This document shows positions 17,721-26,528 of a stretch of 38,299 nt of DNA, one piece after another (position 1 is the stretch's first letter; each line of letters opens with the position of its first letter). The stretch comes from Gammaproteobacteria bacterium (lineage in GTDB: Bacteria > Pseudomonadota > Gammaproteobacteria > Steroidobacterales > Woeseiaceae). The stretch is from contig JAOUHU010000005.1 of the NCBI GenBank assembly GCA_029884455.1, forward strand, positions 1 through 38,299, read 5' to 3'. Position numbers and translations under genes: made by a program. The notes under the pieces were generated by a model. That model saw only the letters and a list, made by a program, of their open reading frames with translations. It searched no databases and was not told the origin of the DNA.

Positions 17721-19079
17721 ATGTCGACAATCAGCATTTTTGACATCTTCAAGATTGGCATTGGTCCGTCAAGTTCGCATACCGGCGGACCGATGGCGGC
17801 CGCCTTTGCGTTTTCTGAACAGATCAAAGCGTACACGCGGCAGGTCGCCCGGGTTCAGGTCACGCTGTTCGGTTCACTGGCTTTTACCGGGAAGGGTCAC
17901 GGCACCGATACCGCAATTATCCTCGGACTCATGGGCTACCTGCCCGCAACCATTGACCCTGACGCCGTCGAGTCGTTGTTGCGTGCAGTCCACGCCAGTA
18001 AAAAACTGGCTTTGCCGGAGGTCGGCGTAATCGATTTTGATCCACAGTCTGAGTTGCTGTTCAACTATGAGACCGAATTGCCGCGACACACCAACGGTAT
18101 GCGCTTTGTTGCCAGCGATGCTGCCGGAGCGGCACTCCTTAGCGAGGATTACTATTCGCTTGGTGGAGGATTCATTGCCCGTGGCAACGATCCGGAACCA
18201 TCGTCACAGTCGACTCGGGCAAAGCATGAGTTCAGCAATAGCGCAACCTTGCTGGCGGCGGCGGCGGCGGCCGACTTAAGCATTGCCGAGCTGGTCTTGC
18301 GGAATGAGCAACAATGGCGAAGTGCTGACGAGGTCACGCGGCGCATGGACGACATCTGGTCCGCAATGCAGGCCTGTATCGGGCGTGGCCTGAAAACCGA
18401 CGGCGTGCTGCCAGGTAGAATGGCGGTGCTACGTCGCGCGGCGAAGTTGCGGCGTACGTTGGAGGCGCGCGTTGTGCCGATGCCACTTGACACCCTGGAC
18501 TGGGTGAATGCTTTTGCTATTGCAGTCAACGAGGAAAACGCCGCCGGCGGGCGTGTCGTAACCTCGCCGACCAATGGGGCCGCGGGAATAATTCCTGCGG
18601 TCATGATGTACTACCAGCGCTTCGTGCCAAACGCTTCTCAGGCCGGTATACACCGGTTCCTGCTGACCGCCGGCGCAATTGGCATCCTGTACAAGGTGAA
18701 TGCTTCAATATCGGGCGCTGAAATGGGTTGCCAGGGCGAAGTGGGCGTAGCCTGTTCAATGGCTGCCGCAGGATTGGTTGCGGCGCTGGGCGGGTCCAAC
18801 GATCACGTCGAGGAAGCGGCCGAGATCGGCATGGAACACAATCTTGGCCTGACCTGTGACCCGATCGGCGGCATGGTGCAGATTCCCTGTATTGAACGGA
18901 ACGCTATGGGTGCGGTCAAGGCCATTAACGCGGCACGGCTCGCCATGCACGGCGATGGCACACACAAAGTGACGCTGGACAACGTGATCGCTACCATGCG
19001 GCAAACAGGTCTCGACATGTCGTCCAGTTACAAGGAAACATCGAAGGGCGGGCTGGCTGTCAACGTCCCGGAGTGCTGA
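17721..19079 (+). CDS. sdaA: L-serine ammonia-lyase (iron-sulfur type)
   Basis: A 452-residue single-chain L-serine dehydratase that converts serine to pyruvate and ammonia using an oxygen-labile [4Fe-4S] cluster. ATG 17721 directly follows the putA stop (1 bp) and gives MSTISIFDIFKIGIGPSSSH, the canonical start. Cluster cysteines C337, C379 and C390 correspond to C343, C385 and C396 of the E. coli enzyme with a uniform shift of six. Substrate-loop sequences SPTNGAAGIIPAV and KVNASISGAEMGCQGEVG are intact. It is probably co-transcribed with putA. Its 3' end overlaps the convergent sixA by 20 bp. Confidence 0.95.
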   Translation: MSTISIFDIFKIGIGPSSSHTGGPMAAAFAFSEQIKAYTRQVARVQVTLFGSLAFTGKGHGTDTAIILGLMGYLPATIDPDAVESLLRAVHASKKLALPEVGVIDFDPQSELLFNYETELPRHTNGMRFVASDAAGAALLSEDYYSLGGGFIARGNDPEPSSQSTRAKHEFSNSATLLAAAAAADLSIAELVLRNEQQWRSADEVTRRMDDIWSAMQACIGRGLKTDGVLPGRMAVLRRAAKLRRTLEARVVPMPLDTLDWVNAFAIAVNEENAAGGRVVTSPTNGAAGIIPAVMMYYQRFVPNASQAGIHRFLLTAGAIGILYKVNASISGAEMGCQGEVGVACSMAAAGLVAALGGSNDHVEEAAEIGMEHNLGLTCDPIGGMVQIPCIERNAMGAVKAINAARLAMHGDGTHKVTLDNVIATMRQTGLDMSSSYKETSKGGLAVNVPEC

Positions 19080-19572
19080 GGCGCTCGCGTTTCGGAAAGT
19101 CGTAGGTGAGCAATTCGATCTCGGGACGATTGTAAAGATTCCAGTCAGGCAGTTCGAATCGGACCGAGACCACTGCGGCGGTTGGCAGATTATCGACCAG
19201 GCCGGGTACCAGGTAGTTGGCCAGGGTCGTGAGACCCGGGTTGTGTCCGACCAGCAGCAGATCATTGAAATCCGGATCCTGGGCGAGCAGAACATCAAGA
19301 ATCTCGTCGAGTGAGGCCAGGTACAGGTTGTCCTCGCGCTGCAGGAACTCTAACGGGTATCCAATTTCCTGCGCCACGATTCTTGCTGTTGTCCAGGTAC
19401 GGAGCGCCGGACTGGAAATTATCAACGAGGGTCGAATGCCGGCCAATACGATGCGTTTGGCCATCATTGGTGCGTCCTGTTCGCCCCGCTCGTTCAACGG
19501 TCGTTCCCGGTCGCTGAGGGTAACGTTCTGCCAGCTGGACTTTGCGTGGCGCATCAGGGTCAGGACTTTCAT
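19060..19572 (-). CDS. sixA: SixA-type phosphohistidine phosphatase
   Basis: A 170-residue histidine-phosphatase-superfamily protein. The N-terminal LMRHAKSSW holds the nucleophilic His of the RHG/RHA motif. Further family residues are RPLNERGEQDAP, SSPALRTWTTA and a second His in VGHNPGLTTLANYL. SixA proteins remove phosphate from phosphohistidine in phosphotransfer proteins; the target here is unknown. It starts 11 bp after sufT on the same strand, so it probably rides on the SUF transcript. Its last codons overlap the end of the convergent sdaA by 20 bp. Confidence 0.85.
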   Translation of the reverse strand: MKVLTLMRHAKSSWQNVTLSDRERPLNERGEQDAPMMAKRIVLAGIRPSLIISSPALRTWTTARIVAQEIGYPLEFLQREDNLYLASLDEILDVLLAQDPDFNDLLLVGHNPGLTTLANYLVPGLVDNLPTAAVVSVRFELPDWNLYNRPEIELLTYDFPKRERLSTPGR

Positions 19573-19583
19573 GCCGGGTGCAC

Positions 19584-20135
19584 TTACATAAGGCCGGTCT
19601 GCAGGCGTGCTTCATCGGACATCATGGCCTGATTCCAGGGAGGATCGAATACCAGCTCAACCGCTACGTCGGTAACGGTGGGAATCACGGCTATCTTTTC
19701 CTGCGCATCCTGCACCAGGATTTCTCCCATGCCGCAGCCCGGAGCGGTCAGGGTCATCGCGACATTTACCGAGCGTTCGCCATTGCCGAGCGCCTTGACC
19801 TCGCAACGATAGATCAGCCCGAGGTCGACGATGTTGACCGGAATTTCCGGGTCATAACAGGTTCTGAGCTGCTGCCAGATGACGGCCTCAATATCGGCAT
19901 CGGATGGGTTTTCCGGCACGGACGGCGGTGCCACCGGCTCCTTGCCCAGCGCATCGGCATCAGCACCGGCAATGCGAAACAGGTTGCCTTCCACGTAGAC
20001 CGTGAAACTGCCGCCCAGCGACTGAGTAATAAATCCGGCGGTGCCCGCGCGCAACAATAACTCCTCGCCGGCTGGAATAATGACGGCTTTGACATCGCGT
20101 TGTAGCGCAAATGCTTCGTTAGTGTGACCGAACAT
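19584..20135 (-). CDS. sufT: Fe-S cluster assembly protein SufT (MIP18/DUF59 family)
   Basis: A 183-residue protein with a C-terminal MIP18/DUF59 domain: IWQQLRTCYDPEIPVNIVDLGLIY (quoted in part), MTLTAPGCGMGEILVQD and VELVFDPPWNQAMMSDEAR. The N-terminal part (VKAVIIPAGEELLLRAG, VYVEGNLFRIAG) is the extension typical of proteobacterial SufT. SufT aids Fe-S maturation when demand is high. The ATG at 20133-20135 (MFGHTNEAF) is chosen because it leaves 7 bp after the sufU stop; the frame continues upstream into sufU. TAPGCGMG carries the conserved Cys. Confidence 0.85.
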   Translation of the reverse strand: MFGHTNEAFALQRDVKAVIIPAGEELLLRAGTAGFITQSLGGSFTVYVEGNLFRIAGADADALGKEPVAPPSVPENPSDADIEAVIWQQLRTCYDPEIPVNIVDLGLIYRCEVKALGNGERSVNVAMTLTAPGCGMGEILVQDAQEKIAVIPTVTDVAVELVFDPPWNQAMMSDEARLQTGLM

Positions 20136-20142
20136 CCTCGAC

Positions 20143-20622
20143 TTACTCCGTTGTTGCAGTCGCGCTGCGCTGGCTGATGGCGGATTCCAGAGCGTGCCAC
20201 GCAAGCGTTGCACACTTCACCCGTGCCGGAAACTCCCGCACACCCGACAAGGCCTGAAGCTTGCCAAGCCTCGGTATCACAACCGCGACATCCTGCTGGT
20301 CGCAAAGTTGCGCCGTAAACGCGGTAAACAGTTCGAGTGCCTCGGTTGCCGACATGCCGATGACGCTGTCCGTCAGCAGCGATGCCGACGCTACTGAAAT
20401 GGCGCAGCCGGAGCCTTCGAACGAGGCCGCAGCAATACGTTCCGCCTGGTCTAACTGCAGAAACAGCTGCAAACGATCGCCACATAACGGGTTGATGCCA
20501 CGCGCCGTGTGCGTGGCGGCATCCAGCTTGCCAAAGTGGCGCGGGCTGCGTGCATGGTCGAGGATTAGTTCGCGATACAGTTCGCGCAAGTCGTCGGCCT
20601 CGTGGGTGTGCACCGCGCTCAT
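20143..20622 (-). CDS. sufU: SUF-type scaffold / sulfur acceptor SufU
   Basis: A 159-residue U-type protein. Its metal or sulfur-acceptor residues are C47 and D49 (NPLCGDR), C73 (GSGCAIS) and C137 (VKCATLAWH), the SufU arrangement. SufU accepts persulfide sulfur from SufS and feeds the SufBCD assembly complex. Its start overlaps the sufS stop by 4 bp. Presence of SufU and no SufE gene in this operon suggests the SufS-SufU relay. Confidence 0.92.
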   Translation of the reverse strand: MSAVHTHEADDLRELYRELILDHARSPRHFGKLDAATHTARGINPLCGDRLQLFLQLDQAERIAAASFEGSGCAISVASASLLTDSVIGMSATEALELFTAFTAQLCDQQDVAVVIPRLGKLQALSGVREFPARVKCATLAWHALESAISQRSATATTE

Positions 20623-21866
20623 GAAAAAATCTGCTTTGCCTGGTGCAAGGCAGCGACCAGTCGGTCGATATCGTCGCGATTGTTATACAGCCCGAGCGAC
20701 GCGCGCGCAGTACCAGGCACTGCGAAATGCTGCATCACCGGCATAGCGCAATGATGGCCTGTGCGGATAGCGATGCCCTGATGATCGAGAATCGTGCCCA
20801 GGTCATGCGGGTGAATGTTGTCGAGCATGAACGACTGTACGCTGGCCTTGTGCGGTGCCGTACCGATCAGTCGAATTCCGGAAATCTTCTGCAGCTCATC
20901 CATGAGGTAGGCAAGCAAGGCTTTCTCGTGGCGCGCGATCGCCAGCATACCGATCGATTGCAGATAGTCAATGGCAGCACCCAGGCCGATGACGCCGGAA
21001 ATATTGGGCGTGCCGGCTTCGAATTTATACGGCAATTCGTTGTAGGTCGTGCCAGTAAACGAGACTTCAAGAATCATGTCGCCACCGCCCTGATAAGGCG
21101 GCATGGCATCGAGCAGCGATTCGCGGCCGTACAAAACGCCGACACCGGTAGGTGCATACATCTTGTGCCCTGAGAAAGCATAAAAATCACAGTCAAGTTC
21201 CTGCACATCGATGGCCATGTGCGGCACACCCTGTGCCCCGTCCAGCAACACCGGCACGTCGCGCTGGCGCGCAAGCGCGATGATCTCCCGCACCGGATTG
21301 ATTGTGCCGAGAGCGTTCGATACGTGCGCCACCGCAACCATTCGTACTTTTTCGTCAAACATTCTGGCGAGCGCCGGCATGTCGAGCTGACCCTGCTCAT
21401 CGATTGGCACGACACGAAGCTCTGCAGCCGTCTGTTCGCACAATAACTGCCACGGCACGATGTTGGAGTGGTGCTCAAGATGCGATATCAGCACACTGTC
21501 GCCGGCGCGTAGCAGCGGACGGCAGTAACTTTGTGCGACCAGGTTGATCGATTCCGTGGTGCCGCTCGTGAAGATAACTTCGCTGCGACTGGCAGCATTG
21601 ACAAAATTCCGAACTTTATCCCGTGCCCCTTCGTACGCATCCGTTGCCCGGTGGCTCAGCGTATGCACGCCACGATGTACGTTGGCATGGTCGTTCCTCT
21701 GGTACCTGGCGATCGTCTCGATTACCGAGCCCGGCATTTGTGATGATGCTGCACTGTCCAGGTACACCAGGGAATGACCATGGATCATCTGCTGCAGGGC
21801 AGGGAAGTCTGTGCGACGGTCTTCGATCCTGCCGCGGCCTTGCTGCTCGACTTGTGCTTGCCTCAC
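20619..21866 (-). CDS. sufS: Cysteine desulfurase SufS
   Basis: A 415-residue class II PLP enzyme that releases sulfur from cysteine as a persulfide for Fe-S assembly. The PLP lysine is K235 (FSGHKMYAPTG) and the persulfide Cys is C373 (RTGHHCAMPVM). YLDSAASSQMP, HANVHRGVHTLS, TSGTTESINLV and HLEHHSNIVPW are standard SufS motifs. The start is GTG 21864-21866, which overlaps the sufD TGA. The first 20 or so residues (rich in Gln and Arg) are less conserved, so a later start near residue 27 cannot be excluded. Confidence 0.95.
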   Translation of the reverse strand: MRQAQVEQQGRGRIEDRRTDFPALQQMIHGHSLVYLDSAASSQMPGSVIETIARYQRNDHANVHRGVHTLSHRATDAYEGARDKVRNFVNAASRSEVIFTSGTTESINLVAQSYCRPLLRAGDSVLISHLEHHSNIVPWQLLCEQTAAELRVVPIDEQGQLDMPALARMFDEKVRMVAVAHVSNALGTINPVREIIALARQRDVPVLLDGAQGVPHMAIDVQELDCDFYAFSGHKMYAPTGVGVLYGRESLLDAMPPYQGGGDMILEVSFTGTTYNELPYKFEAGTPNISGVIGLGAAIDYLQSIGMLAIARHEKALLAYLMDELQKISGIRLIGTAPHKASVQSFMLDNIHPHDLGTILDHQGIAIRTGHHCAMPVMQHFAVPGTARASLGLYNNRDDIDRLVAALHQAKQIFS

Positions 21867-22948
21867 GGTGCTTCCTCGGCAATCAAAGTGGCGACGCGTT
21901 GCGCAACTATTTCGCTGATCCTTGCTTGCAGCGCAGGCAGCGGCGAGCGCGCGACAATTTTTCCTGCGTGAGCACCGATCAACAGGCGCCGCGCGGCCGC
22001 ATCGTCCAGTCCGCGTGTCCTGAGGTAGAACAGGGCATTCTGGTCGAGCCCGCCGAAGGTCGTGCCATGACTGGCCTTGACGTCGTCGGCGTAAATCTCC
22101 AGTTGCGGAGTCGCGTCGATTATCGCTGCGGCCGACAACAGGAGATTGTGATTCGCCTGGCTTGCATTGGTGCCATCAGCGCCACGATGCACAACCGCAA
22201 CGCCACGCCAGACGCAACGTGAGGCACCGGCAGCGATGCCACGATATTCCTGCTCCGAGCTGGCGGGCCCGACGAGGTGATCGACGCGGCTATGGTTTTC
22301 GACATGCTGGTCGCCGCCCGCCATAAACAAGCCGTAAAGGCAAGTCATTGCTCCAGCGCCGGCAAGCTTGATGTTGAGTTCATTGCGCACCACGTTGCCA
22401 CCAAGATCGAACGCCGTGTGATGCAACTGGCTGTCCATGTCCAGAGTGGCTGTCAGGGATCCTGTCTGGTCATGCTGTGTCTGCCTGTCCTGAAATCGGA
22501 TGAAATTGCAGCGGGCACCGGCAGCCAATGAAAGTTCCATGGCGCAATGCGCATGGTGCATGGCATTACCAATGGTCGAATGGTACTCGATGATGTTCAC
22601 CGCGCTGCCGGCCTGCAGTTCAATCACGACCCTAGCATGGCTCATGCCAGCACCGTTTTCCGTATCATCAATAAACAGCAGTCCCACAATGCCGTCGTGC
22701 ACAAGCTGGGCCGGAACCTGGATCGACAGGACATCCTGCGTCAGGGCAACGTTAAGTCCGGGTAGCTGCGCAGCAACATCGGATGCCTTGCCGTTGCGAA
22801 TGACCAGCCAATTGGCAGGAAACTGGCTGGCAATGGCGGCAACAGTGGCATCGGCGGGCGGCGTAACTGAAGGTTGGCCGCCCGGTGCGTCCAGAGCCAT
22901 TGCCCCCAGGGTATCGATCGACTGCAGCGGTGTGGTTCGCTGGTTCAT
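21863..22948 (-). CDS. sufD: Fe-S cluster assembly protein SufD
   Basis: A 361-residue beta-helical SufD, partner of SufB in the SufBC2D scaffold. The C-terminal core is recognisable by LEIYADDVKASHGTTFGGLD followed by LFYLRTRGLDDAAARRLL. The His in ASHGTTFG corresponds to the functionally important His360 of E. coli SufD. The N-terminal 100 residues are divergent, as is usual. It is shorter than E. coli SufD (423). Overlaps with sufC (4 bp) and sufS (4 bp) indicate coupled translation. Confidence 0.9.
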   Translation of the reverse strand: MNQRTTPLQSIDTLGAMALDAPGGQPSVTPPADATVAAIASQFPANWLVIRNGKASDVAAQLPGLNVALTQDVLSIQVPAQLVHDGIVGLLFIDDTENGAGMSHARVVIELQAGSAVNIIEYHSTIGNAMHHAHCAMELSLAAGARCNFIRFQDRQTQHDQTGSLTATLDMDSQLHHTAFDLGGNVVRNELNIKLAGAGAMTCLYGLFMAGGDQHVENHSRVDHLVGPASSEQEYRGIAAGASRCVWRGVAVVHRGADGTNASQANHNLLLSAAAIIDATPQLEIYADDVKASHGTTFGGLDQNALFYLRTRGLDDAAARRLLIGAHAGKIVARSPLPALQARISEIVAQRVATLIAEEAP

Positions 22949-23697
22949 GCGCTCGCAGCCTCGCGCAGCCAGTCGTAGCCTTTCTCTTCAAGTTGCAGTG
23001 CGAGCGACTTGTCGCCCGAGCGCACAATCCTGCCTTCGGACAAAACGTGTACATGGTCCGGCTCGATGTAGTCCAGCAGACGCTGATAATGGGTCACAAG
23101 AATGATCGCGCGATCCGGGTCGCGGAGCGCGTTGACACCATTCGCGACCGCCCGTAGCGCATCGATATCGAGGCCGGAATCTGTTTCGTCAAGCACTGCG
23201 AGGCGCGGCTCGAGAATTGCCATCTGCAAAATCTCGTTGCGCTTTTTCTCGCCACCGGAAAATCCCTCGTTGACGCCGCGATTGAGAAATTTTGGATCCA
23301 TGTTGAGCATGGCCATTTTATCCCTGGCCAACTTCAAAAACTCGAACGCGTCTATCTCGCTGAGGCCAGCGTATTTGCGTCGCGCATTGAGTGCTGCCTT
23401 TAGCAGGTAGGCGTTGTTGACGCCAGGAATCTCAACCGGGTATTGAAAGCCGAGGAATATGCCACGTCGGGCGCGCTCCTCCGGGGAAAGTGGCAACAGG
23501 TCCTCGCCGTCCAATTCGACCGTGCCACGACTCACGGTATAGGCATCATTACCGGCGATCAGCTGTGCCAAGGTGCTCTTGCCCGAGCCGTTTGGCCCCA
23601 TGATCGCGTGTACTTCGCCCGCGCGTACGCTAAGCGACAGGCCGCGCAAAATCTCGCTGCCGCCAACAGAGGCGTGCAAGTCATTGATTTCTAACAT
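22945..23697 (-). CDS. sufC: Fe-S assembly ATPase SufC
   Basis: A 250-residue ABC-type ATPase driving conformational change in SufBC2D. Walker A is GPNGSGKSTL (about residue 35), the signature is FSGGEKKRNEI, and Walker B is LAVLDETDSGLDIDALRAV. The H-loop is in ILVTHYQRLLDYI. Length and the SGGEKKR signature are typical of SufC, not a transporter ATPase. It starts 10 bp after sufB. Confidence 0.97.
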   Translation of the reverse strand: MLEINDLHASVGGSEILRGLSLSVRAGEVHAIMGPNGSGKSTLAQLIAGNDAYTVSRGTVELDGEDLLPLSPEERARRGIFLGFQYPVEIPGVNNAYLLKAALNARRKYAGLSEIDAFEFLKLARDKMAMLNMDPKFLNRGVNEGFSGGEKKRNEILQMAILEPRLAVLDETDSGLDIDALRAVANGVNALRDPDRAIILVTHYQRLLDYIEPDHVHVLSEGRIVRSGDKSLALQLEEKGYDWLREAASA

Positions 23698-23707
23698 TAT
23701 ATGTCCC

Positions 23708-25156
23708 TTATCCTACGGCACCTTCGAGGCTTACATTGAGCAGGTTCTGCGCCTCTACAGCGAATTCCATCGGCAGTTCCTTGAACACTTCCTTGCAAAA
23801 GCCATTCACGATCATGTTGACGGCGTCCTCCTCAGCGATACCGCGCTGCCGGCAATAAAACAATTGCTCGGCGGAAATCTTAGACGTGGTTGCCTCGTGT
23901 TCGATTTTTGCATCCGGGTTGCGGATCTCCATGTACGGAAACGTATGCGCGCCGCAATCCTTGCCGATCAGCAAAGAATCGCATTGCGTATGGTTGCGTG
24001 CCCCGGTTGCTTGCGGCATCACCCGCACCAGGCCTCGATACGAATTTTGCGCGTGTCCGGCGGAGATGCCCTTCGAGACTATCGTGCTACTGGTGTTGCG
24101 ACCAATGTGAATCATTTTCGTGCCAGTGTCCGCCTGCTGGTAATTGTTGGCGACAGCAACTGAATAAAATTCACCCACTGAGTTATCGCCGCGCAAAATG
24201 CAACTCGGGTATTTCCAGGTAATTGCCGAACCGGTTTCTACCTGCGTCCACGAAATCTTTGCATTTTCGCCGCGGCAGTCACCGCGTTTGGTGACGAAAT
24301 TGTAAATACCGCCAACACCGTTCTCGTCGCCCGGGTACCAGTTCTGCACGGTGGAGTACTTGATTCGAGCGTTTTTCAATGCAACCAGTTCGACGACCGC
24401 GGCATGCAGTTGATTTTCGTCGCGCATCGGCGCCGTGCAGCCCTCGAGGTAGCTGACGTAACTGTCTTCATCTGCAACGATCAGCGTGCGCTCAAATTGC
24501 CCCGTGTTCGCGGCATTAATCCGGAAATAAGTTGATAATTCCATTGGGCAGCGTACGCCTTTCGGGATATACACGAAGGACCCATCGCTGAATACGGCCG
24601 AATTCAAAGCTGCAAAAAAGTTGTCGCGCTGCGGCACAACGCTTCCGAGGTACTTCTGCACCAGCTCGGGGTGCTTCTGAACGGCCTCGGAAAAGGGGCA
24701 AAAAATCACGCCTGCTTCGGATAGCTTGGCCTTGAAGGTCGTGGCAACCGAAACGCTGTCAAAAACCGCGTCGACAGCAACGCCAGCAAGCCTGGCACGC
24801 TCGTGCAGAGGGATGCCAAGCTTGTCATAGGTCTCCAGCAATTTTGGATCGACTTCATCCAGGCTTCGCGGACGATTGGCATCGGATTTGGGCGCGGAAA
24901 AGTAGGAAATCGCGCCATAGTCTATCGCCGGGTAATGCACTTGCGCCCAGGTTGGCTCGCGCATCTGCTGCCACTGTCGGTAGGCGCGCAAGCGCCACTC
25001 AAGCATGAACTTCGGTTCATTCTTGCGTGCGGAAATCGCGCACACCACGTTTTCGTCGAGCCCCGGCGGCAGGCTGTCATTCTCAATCTCAGTGACAAAG
25101 CCGTGCTGGTAGCGACGATTGACCAGGGTCTCGATATTGTCAGATTCGATGGCCAC
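23708..25156 (-). CDS. sufB: Fe-S cluster assembly scaffold SufB
   Basis: A 482-residue scaffold subunit on which the Fe-S cluster is built. Diagnostic stretches are [76 protein letters not shown] and [17 protein letters not shown]; the last holds the conserved cluster Cys. The start codon is GTG (25154-25156), one base after the regulator's stop. The length is normal for SufB. Confidence 0.97.
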   Translation of the reverse strand: MAIESDNIETLVNRRYQHGFVTEIENDSLPPGLDENVVCAISARKNEPKFMLEWRLRAYRQWQQMREPTWAQVHYPAIDYGAISYFSAPKSDANRPRSLDEVDPKLLETYDKLGIPLHERARLAGVAVDAVFDSVSVATTFKAKLSEAGVIFCPFSEAVQKHPELVQKYLGSVVPQRDNFFAALNSAVFSDGSFVYIPKGVRCPMELSTYFRINAANTGQFERTLIVADEDSYVSYLEGCTAPMRDENQLHAAVVELVALKNARIKYSTVQNWYPGDENGVGGIYNFVTKRGDCRGENAKISWTQVETGSAITWKYPSCILRGDNSVGEFYSVAVANNYQQADTGTKMIHIGRNTSSTIVSKGISAGHAQNSYRGLVRVMPQATGARNHTQCDSLLIGKDCGAHTFPYMEIRNPDAKIEHEATTSKISAEQLFYCRQRGIAEEDAVNMIVNGFCKEVFKELPMEFAVEAQNLLNVSLEGAVG

Positions 25157-25157
25157 G

Positions 25158-25619
25158 TCAGGTCTTGTTCTCTATGGAAATTGGCAGGCCGGCAAACTTG
25201 AAACGCGGCAGCGGTCGGTTCGCACGCAGCAGGTCCAGCAGGCTCACATCCTGCAGCGCGTGTCGAATCGCATCGTTGATGCGTTGCCAGGAGCCGGCAA
25301 CACTGCAAACGGTTTCGTAATCGCAATTGCTATGCTCACCGCTGCATTCGGTAATCGACACCGGCCCCTCGAGCGCGTCAATGACGTCCGCAGCACTTAT
25401 CTCAGCCGGGCTGCGACTGAGGCGGTAACCACCGCTGGCACCCCGGGTTGAGTTCACCAGCCGGGCTCGCGCGAGCAATTTCAGCAGCTTGCTGACGGTA
25501 GGGAGAGCAATGCCGGTAGCGGCAGCAACGTCGGCAGCGCTCATGACGGCATCGGTCTCGCTCGCGAGTTGCGCAAGTACGACAGTACCGTAATCGGTTA
25601 ATTTGCTGATCTTGAGCAT
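25158..25619 (-). CDS. Rrf2-family SUF operon regulator
   Basis: A 153-residue Rrf2/IscR-type repressor. The winged-helix part has [19 protein letters not shown] and [20 protein letters not shown], with [10 protein letters not shown] as the wing. Three cysteines, C92, C99 and C105, match the IscR cluster spacing (C92, C98, C104), so it probably senses Fe-S status. The ATG at 25617-25619 is chosen; an in-frame ATG further upstream (25671-25673) would put the promoter region inside the gene. As first gene of the SUF operon it resembles the Xanthomonas-type SUF regulator. Autoregulation through the dyad at 25640-25664 is inferred. Confidence 0.88.
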   Translation of the reverse strand: MLKISKLTDYGTVVLAQLASETDAVMSAADVAAATGIALPTVSKLLKLLARARLVNSTRGASGGYRLSRSPAEISAADVIDALEGPVSITECSGEHSNCDYETVCSVAGSWQRINDAIRHALQDVSLLDLLRANRPLPRFKFAGLPISIENKT

Positions 25620-25639
25620 CGGCTCTCTCCGCCCCTGAT

Positions 25640-25664
25640 AATAAGGGACCATTTTAGTCCTATT
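25640..25664 (-). promoter_or_regulatory. Candidate operator of the SUF regulator
   Basis: An imperfect dyad about 20 bp upstream of the regulator ATG. On the plus strand the left half is AATAAGGGAC (25640-25649) and the right half GTCCTATT (25657-25664, reverse complement AATAGGAC), around an AT-rich centre CATTTTA. Rrf2/IscR sites are AT-flanked dyads with GAC/GTC cores, so the resemblance is real but assessed only by eye. A -10-like TAAAAT on the minus strand lies inside the dyad, so binding would block RNA polymerase. Confidence 0.45.
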
Positions 25665-25721
25665 TATTCGCATAGGCTAGACCTGTACACTCCGCACACG
25701 ATTGAGCAATGGAGCGGTACT

Positions 25722-26528
25722 CTGTCTGACGTACTGATAGAAGTCTGCGATCTCGACTTTTCTCGGGGTTCCCGCAGCATATTCAAGAACCTGAATATCA
25801 CGTTTCGCCGCGGCGACATCACGTCCATCATGGGGCCAAGCGGCACCGGCAAGACCACCTTGCTGCGACTGATCGCGCGCCAGCTGAATCCGGATCGGGG
25901 CCGGATACTGATTGATGGTGTCGATATCGCGGGATTGAGTCAGTCTGGCTTGTATGCCTTGCGCAAGCGCCTGGGCATGTTGTTTCAGAATGGCGCGTTG
26001 CTGACCGACATGAGCGTATTTGAAAATGTTGCTTTCCCCTTGCGTGAGCATACCCGCCTGGGTGAGCGCCTGATCCGCCTGGTCGTGCTCACGAAATTGC
26101 ACGCGGTGGGTCTGCGCGGTGCTGCCGAGCTGATGCCATCGGAGCTTTCAGGCGGCATGGCACGCCGCGTTGCTCTGGCACGTGCCATTGTCATGGATCC
26201 GGATATCCTGATTTACGACGAACCCTTTGTTGGTCTCGACCCGATTTCGATGGGCGTGATCGTGAGGCTTATTCGGCGGCTGAATGACACGCTTGGCATA
26301 TCGAGCATTGTAGTCAGCCATGACCTCAAGGAGATTGCCGCCGTGTCGGATAAAAGCTTTCTGGTCTCAGATGGTGCCGTGGTTGCTTCGGGCAGTCCCG
26401 CGGAGCTGGCCAGCAATGATTCCGAGATGGTCCGGCAATTCATGCACGGATTGCCGGATGGCCCGGTCGCGTTCCACTACGAGGCGCCCGATTATTTGCG
26501 GCAACTGTTGGGCAAGGACGGCGCATGA
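25722..26528 (+). CDS. mlaF: Phospholipid ABC transporter ATPase MlaF, probable CTG start
   Basis: The ATPase of the MlaFEDB complex that moves phospholipids between outer and inner membranes. Walker A is GPSGTGKTT, the signature is LSGGMARRVALARA, Walker B is ILIYDEPFVGLDP and the H-loop VVSHD. The first ATG in frame (25830) sits two codons before Walker A and would delete the first beta-strands. Upstream the frame encodes VLIEVCDLDFSRGSRSIF and NLNITFRRGDITSI, typical MlaF N terminus, but with no ATG, GTG or TTG. CTG 25722 with GGAG (25711-25714) 7 nt ahead gives 268 residues, the normal size. CTG 25734 is an alternative. Confidence 0.93.
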   Translation: MSDVLIEVCDLDFSRGSRSIFKNLNITFRRGDITSIMGPSGTGKTTLLRLIARQLNPDRGRILIDGVDIAGLSQSGLYALRKRLGMLFQNGALLTDMSVFENVAFPLREHTRLGERLIRLVVLTKLHAVGLRGAAELMPSELSGGMARRVALARAIVMDPDILIYDEPFVGLDPISMGVIVRLIRRLNDTLGISSIVVSHDLKEIAAVSDKSFLVSDGAVVASGSPAELASNDSEMVRQFMHGLPDGPVAFHYEAPDYLRQLLGKDGA

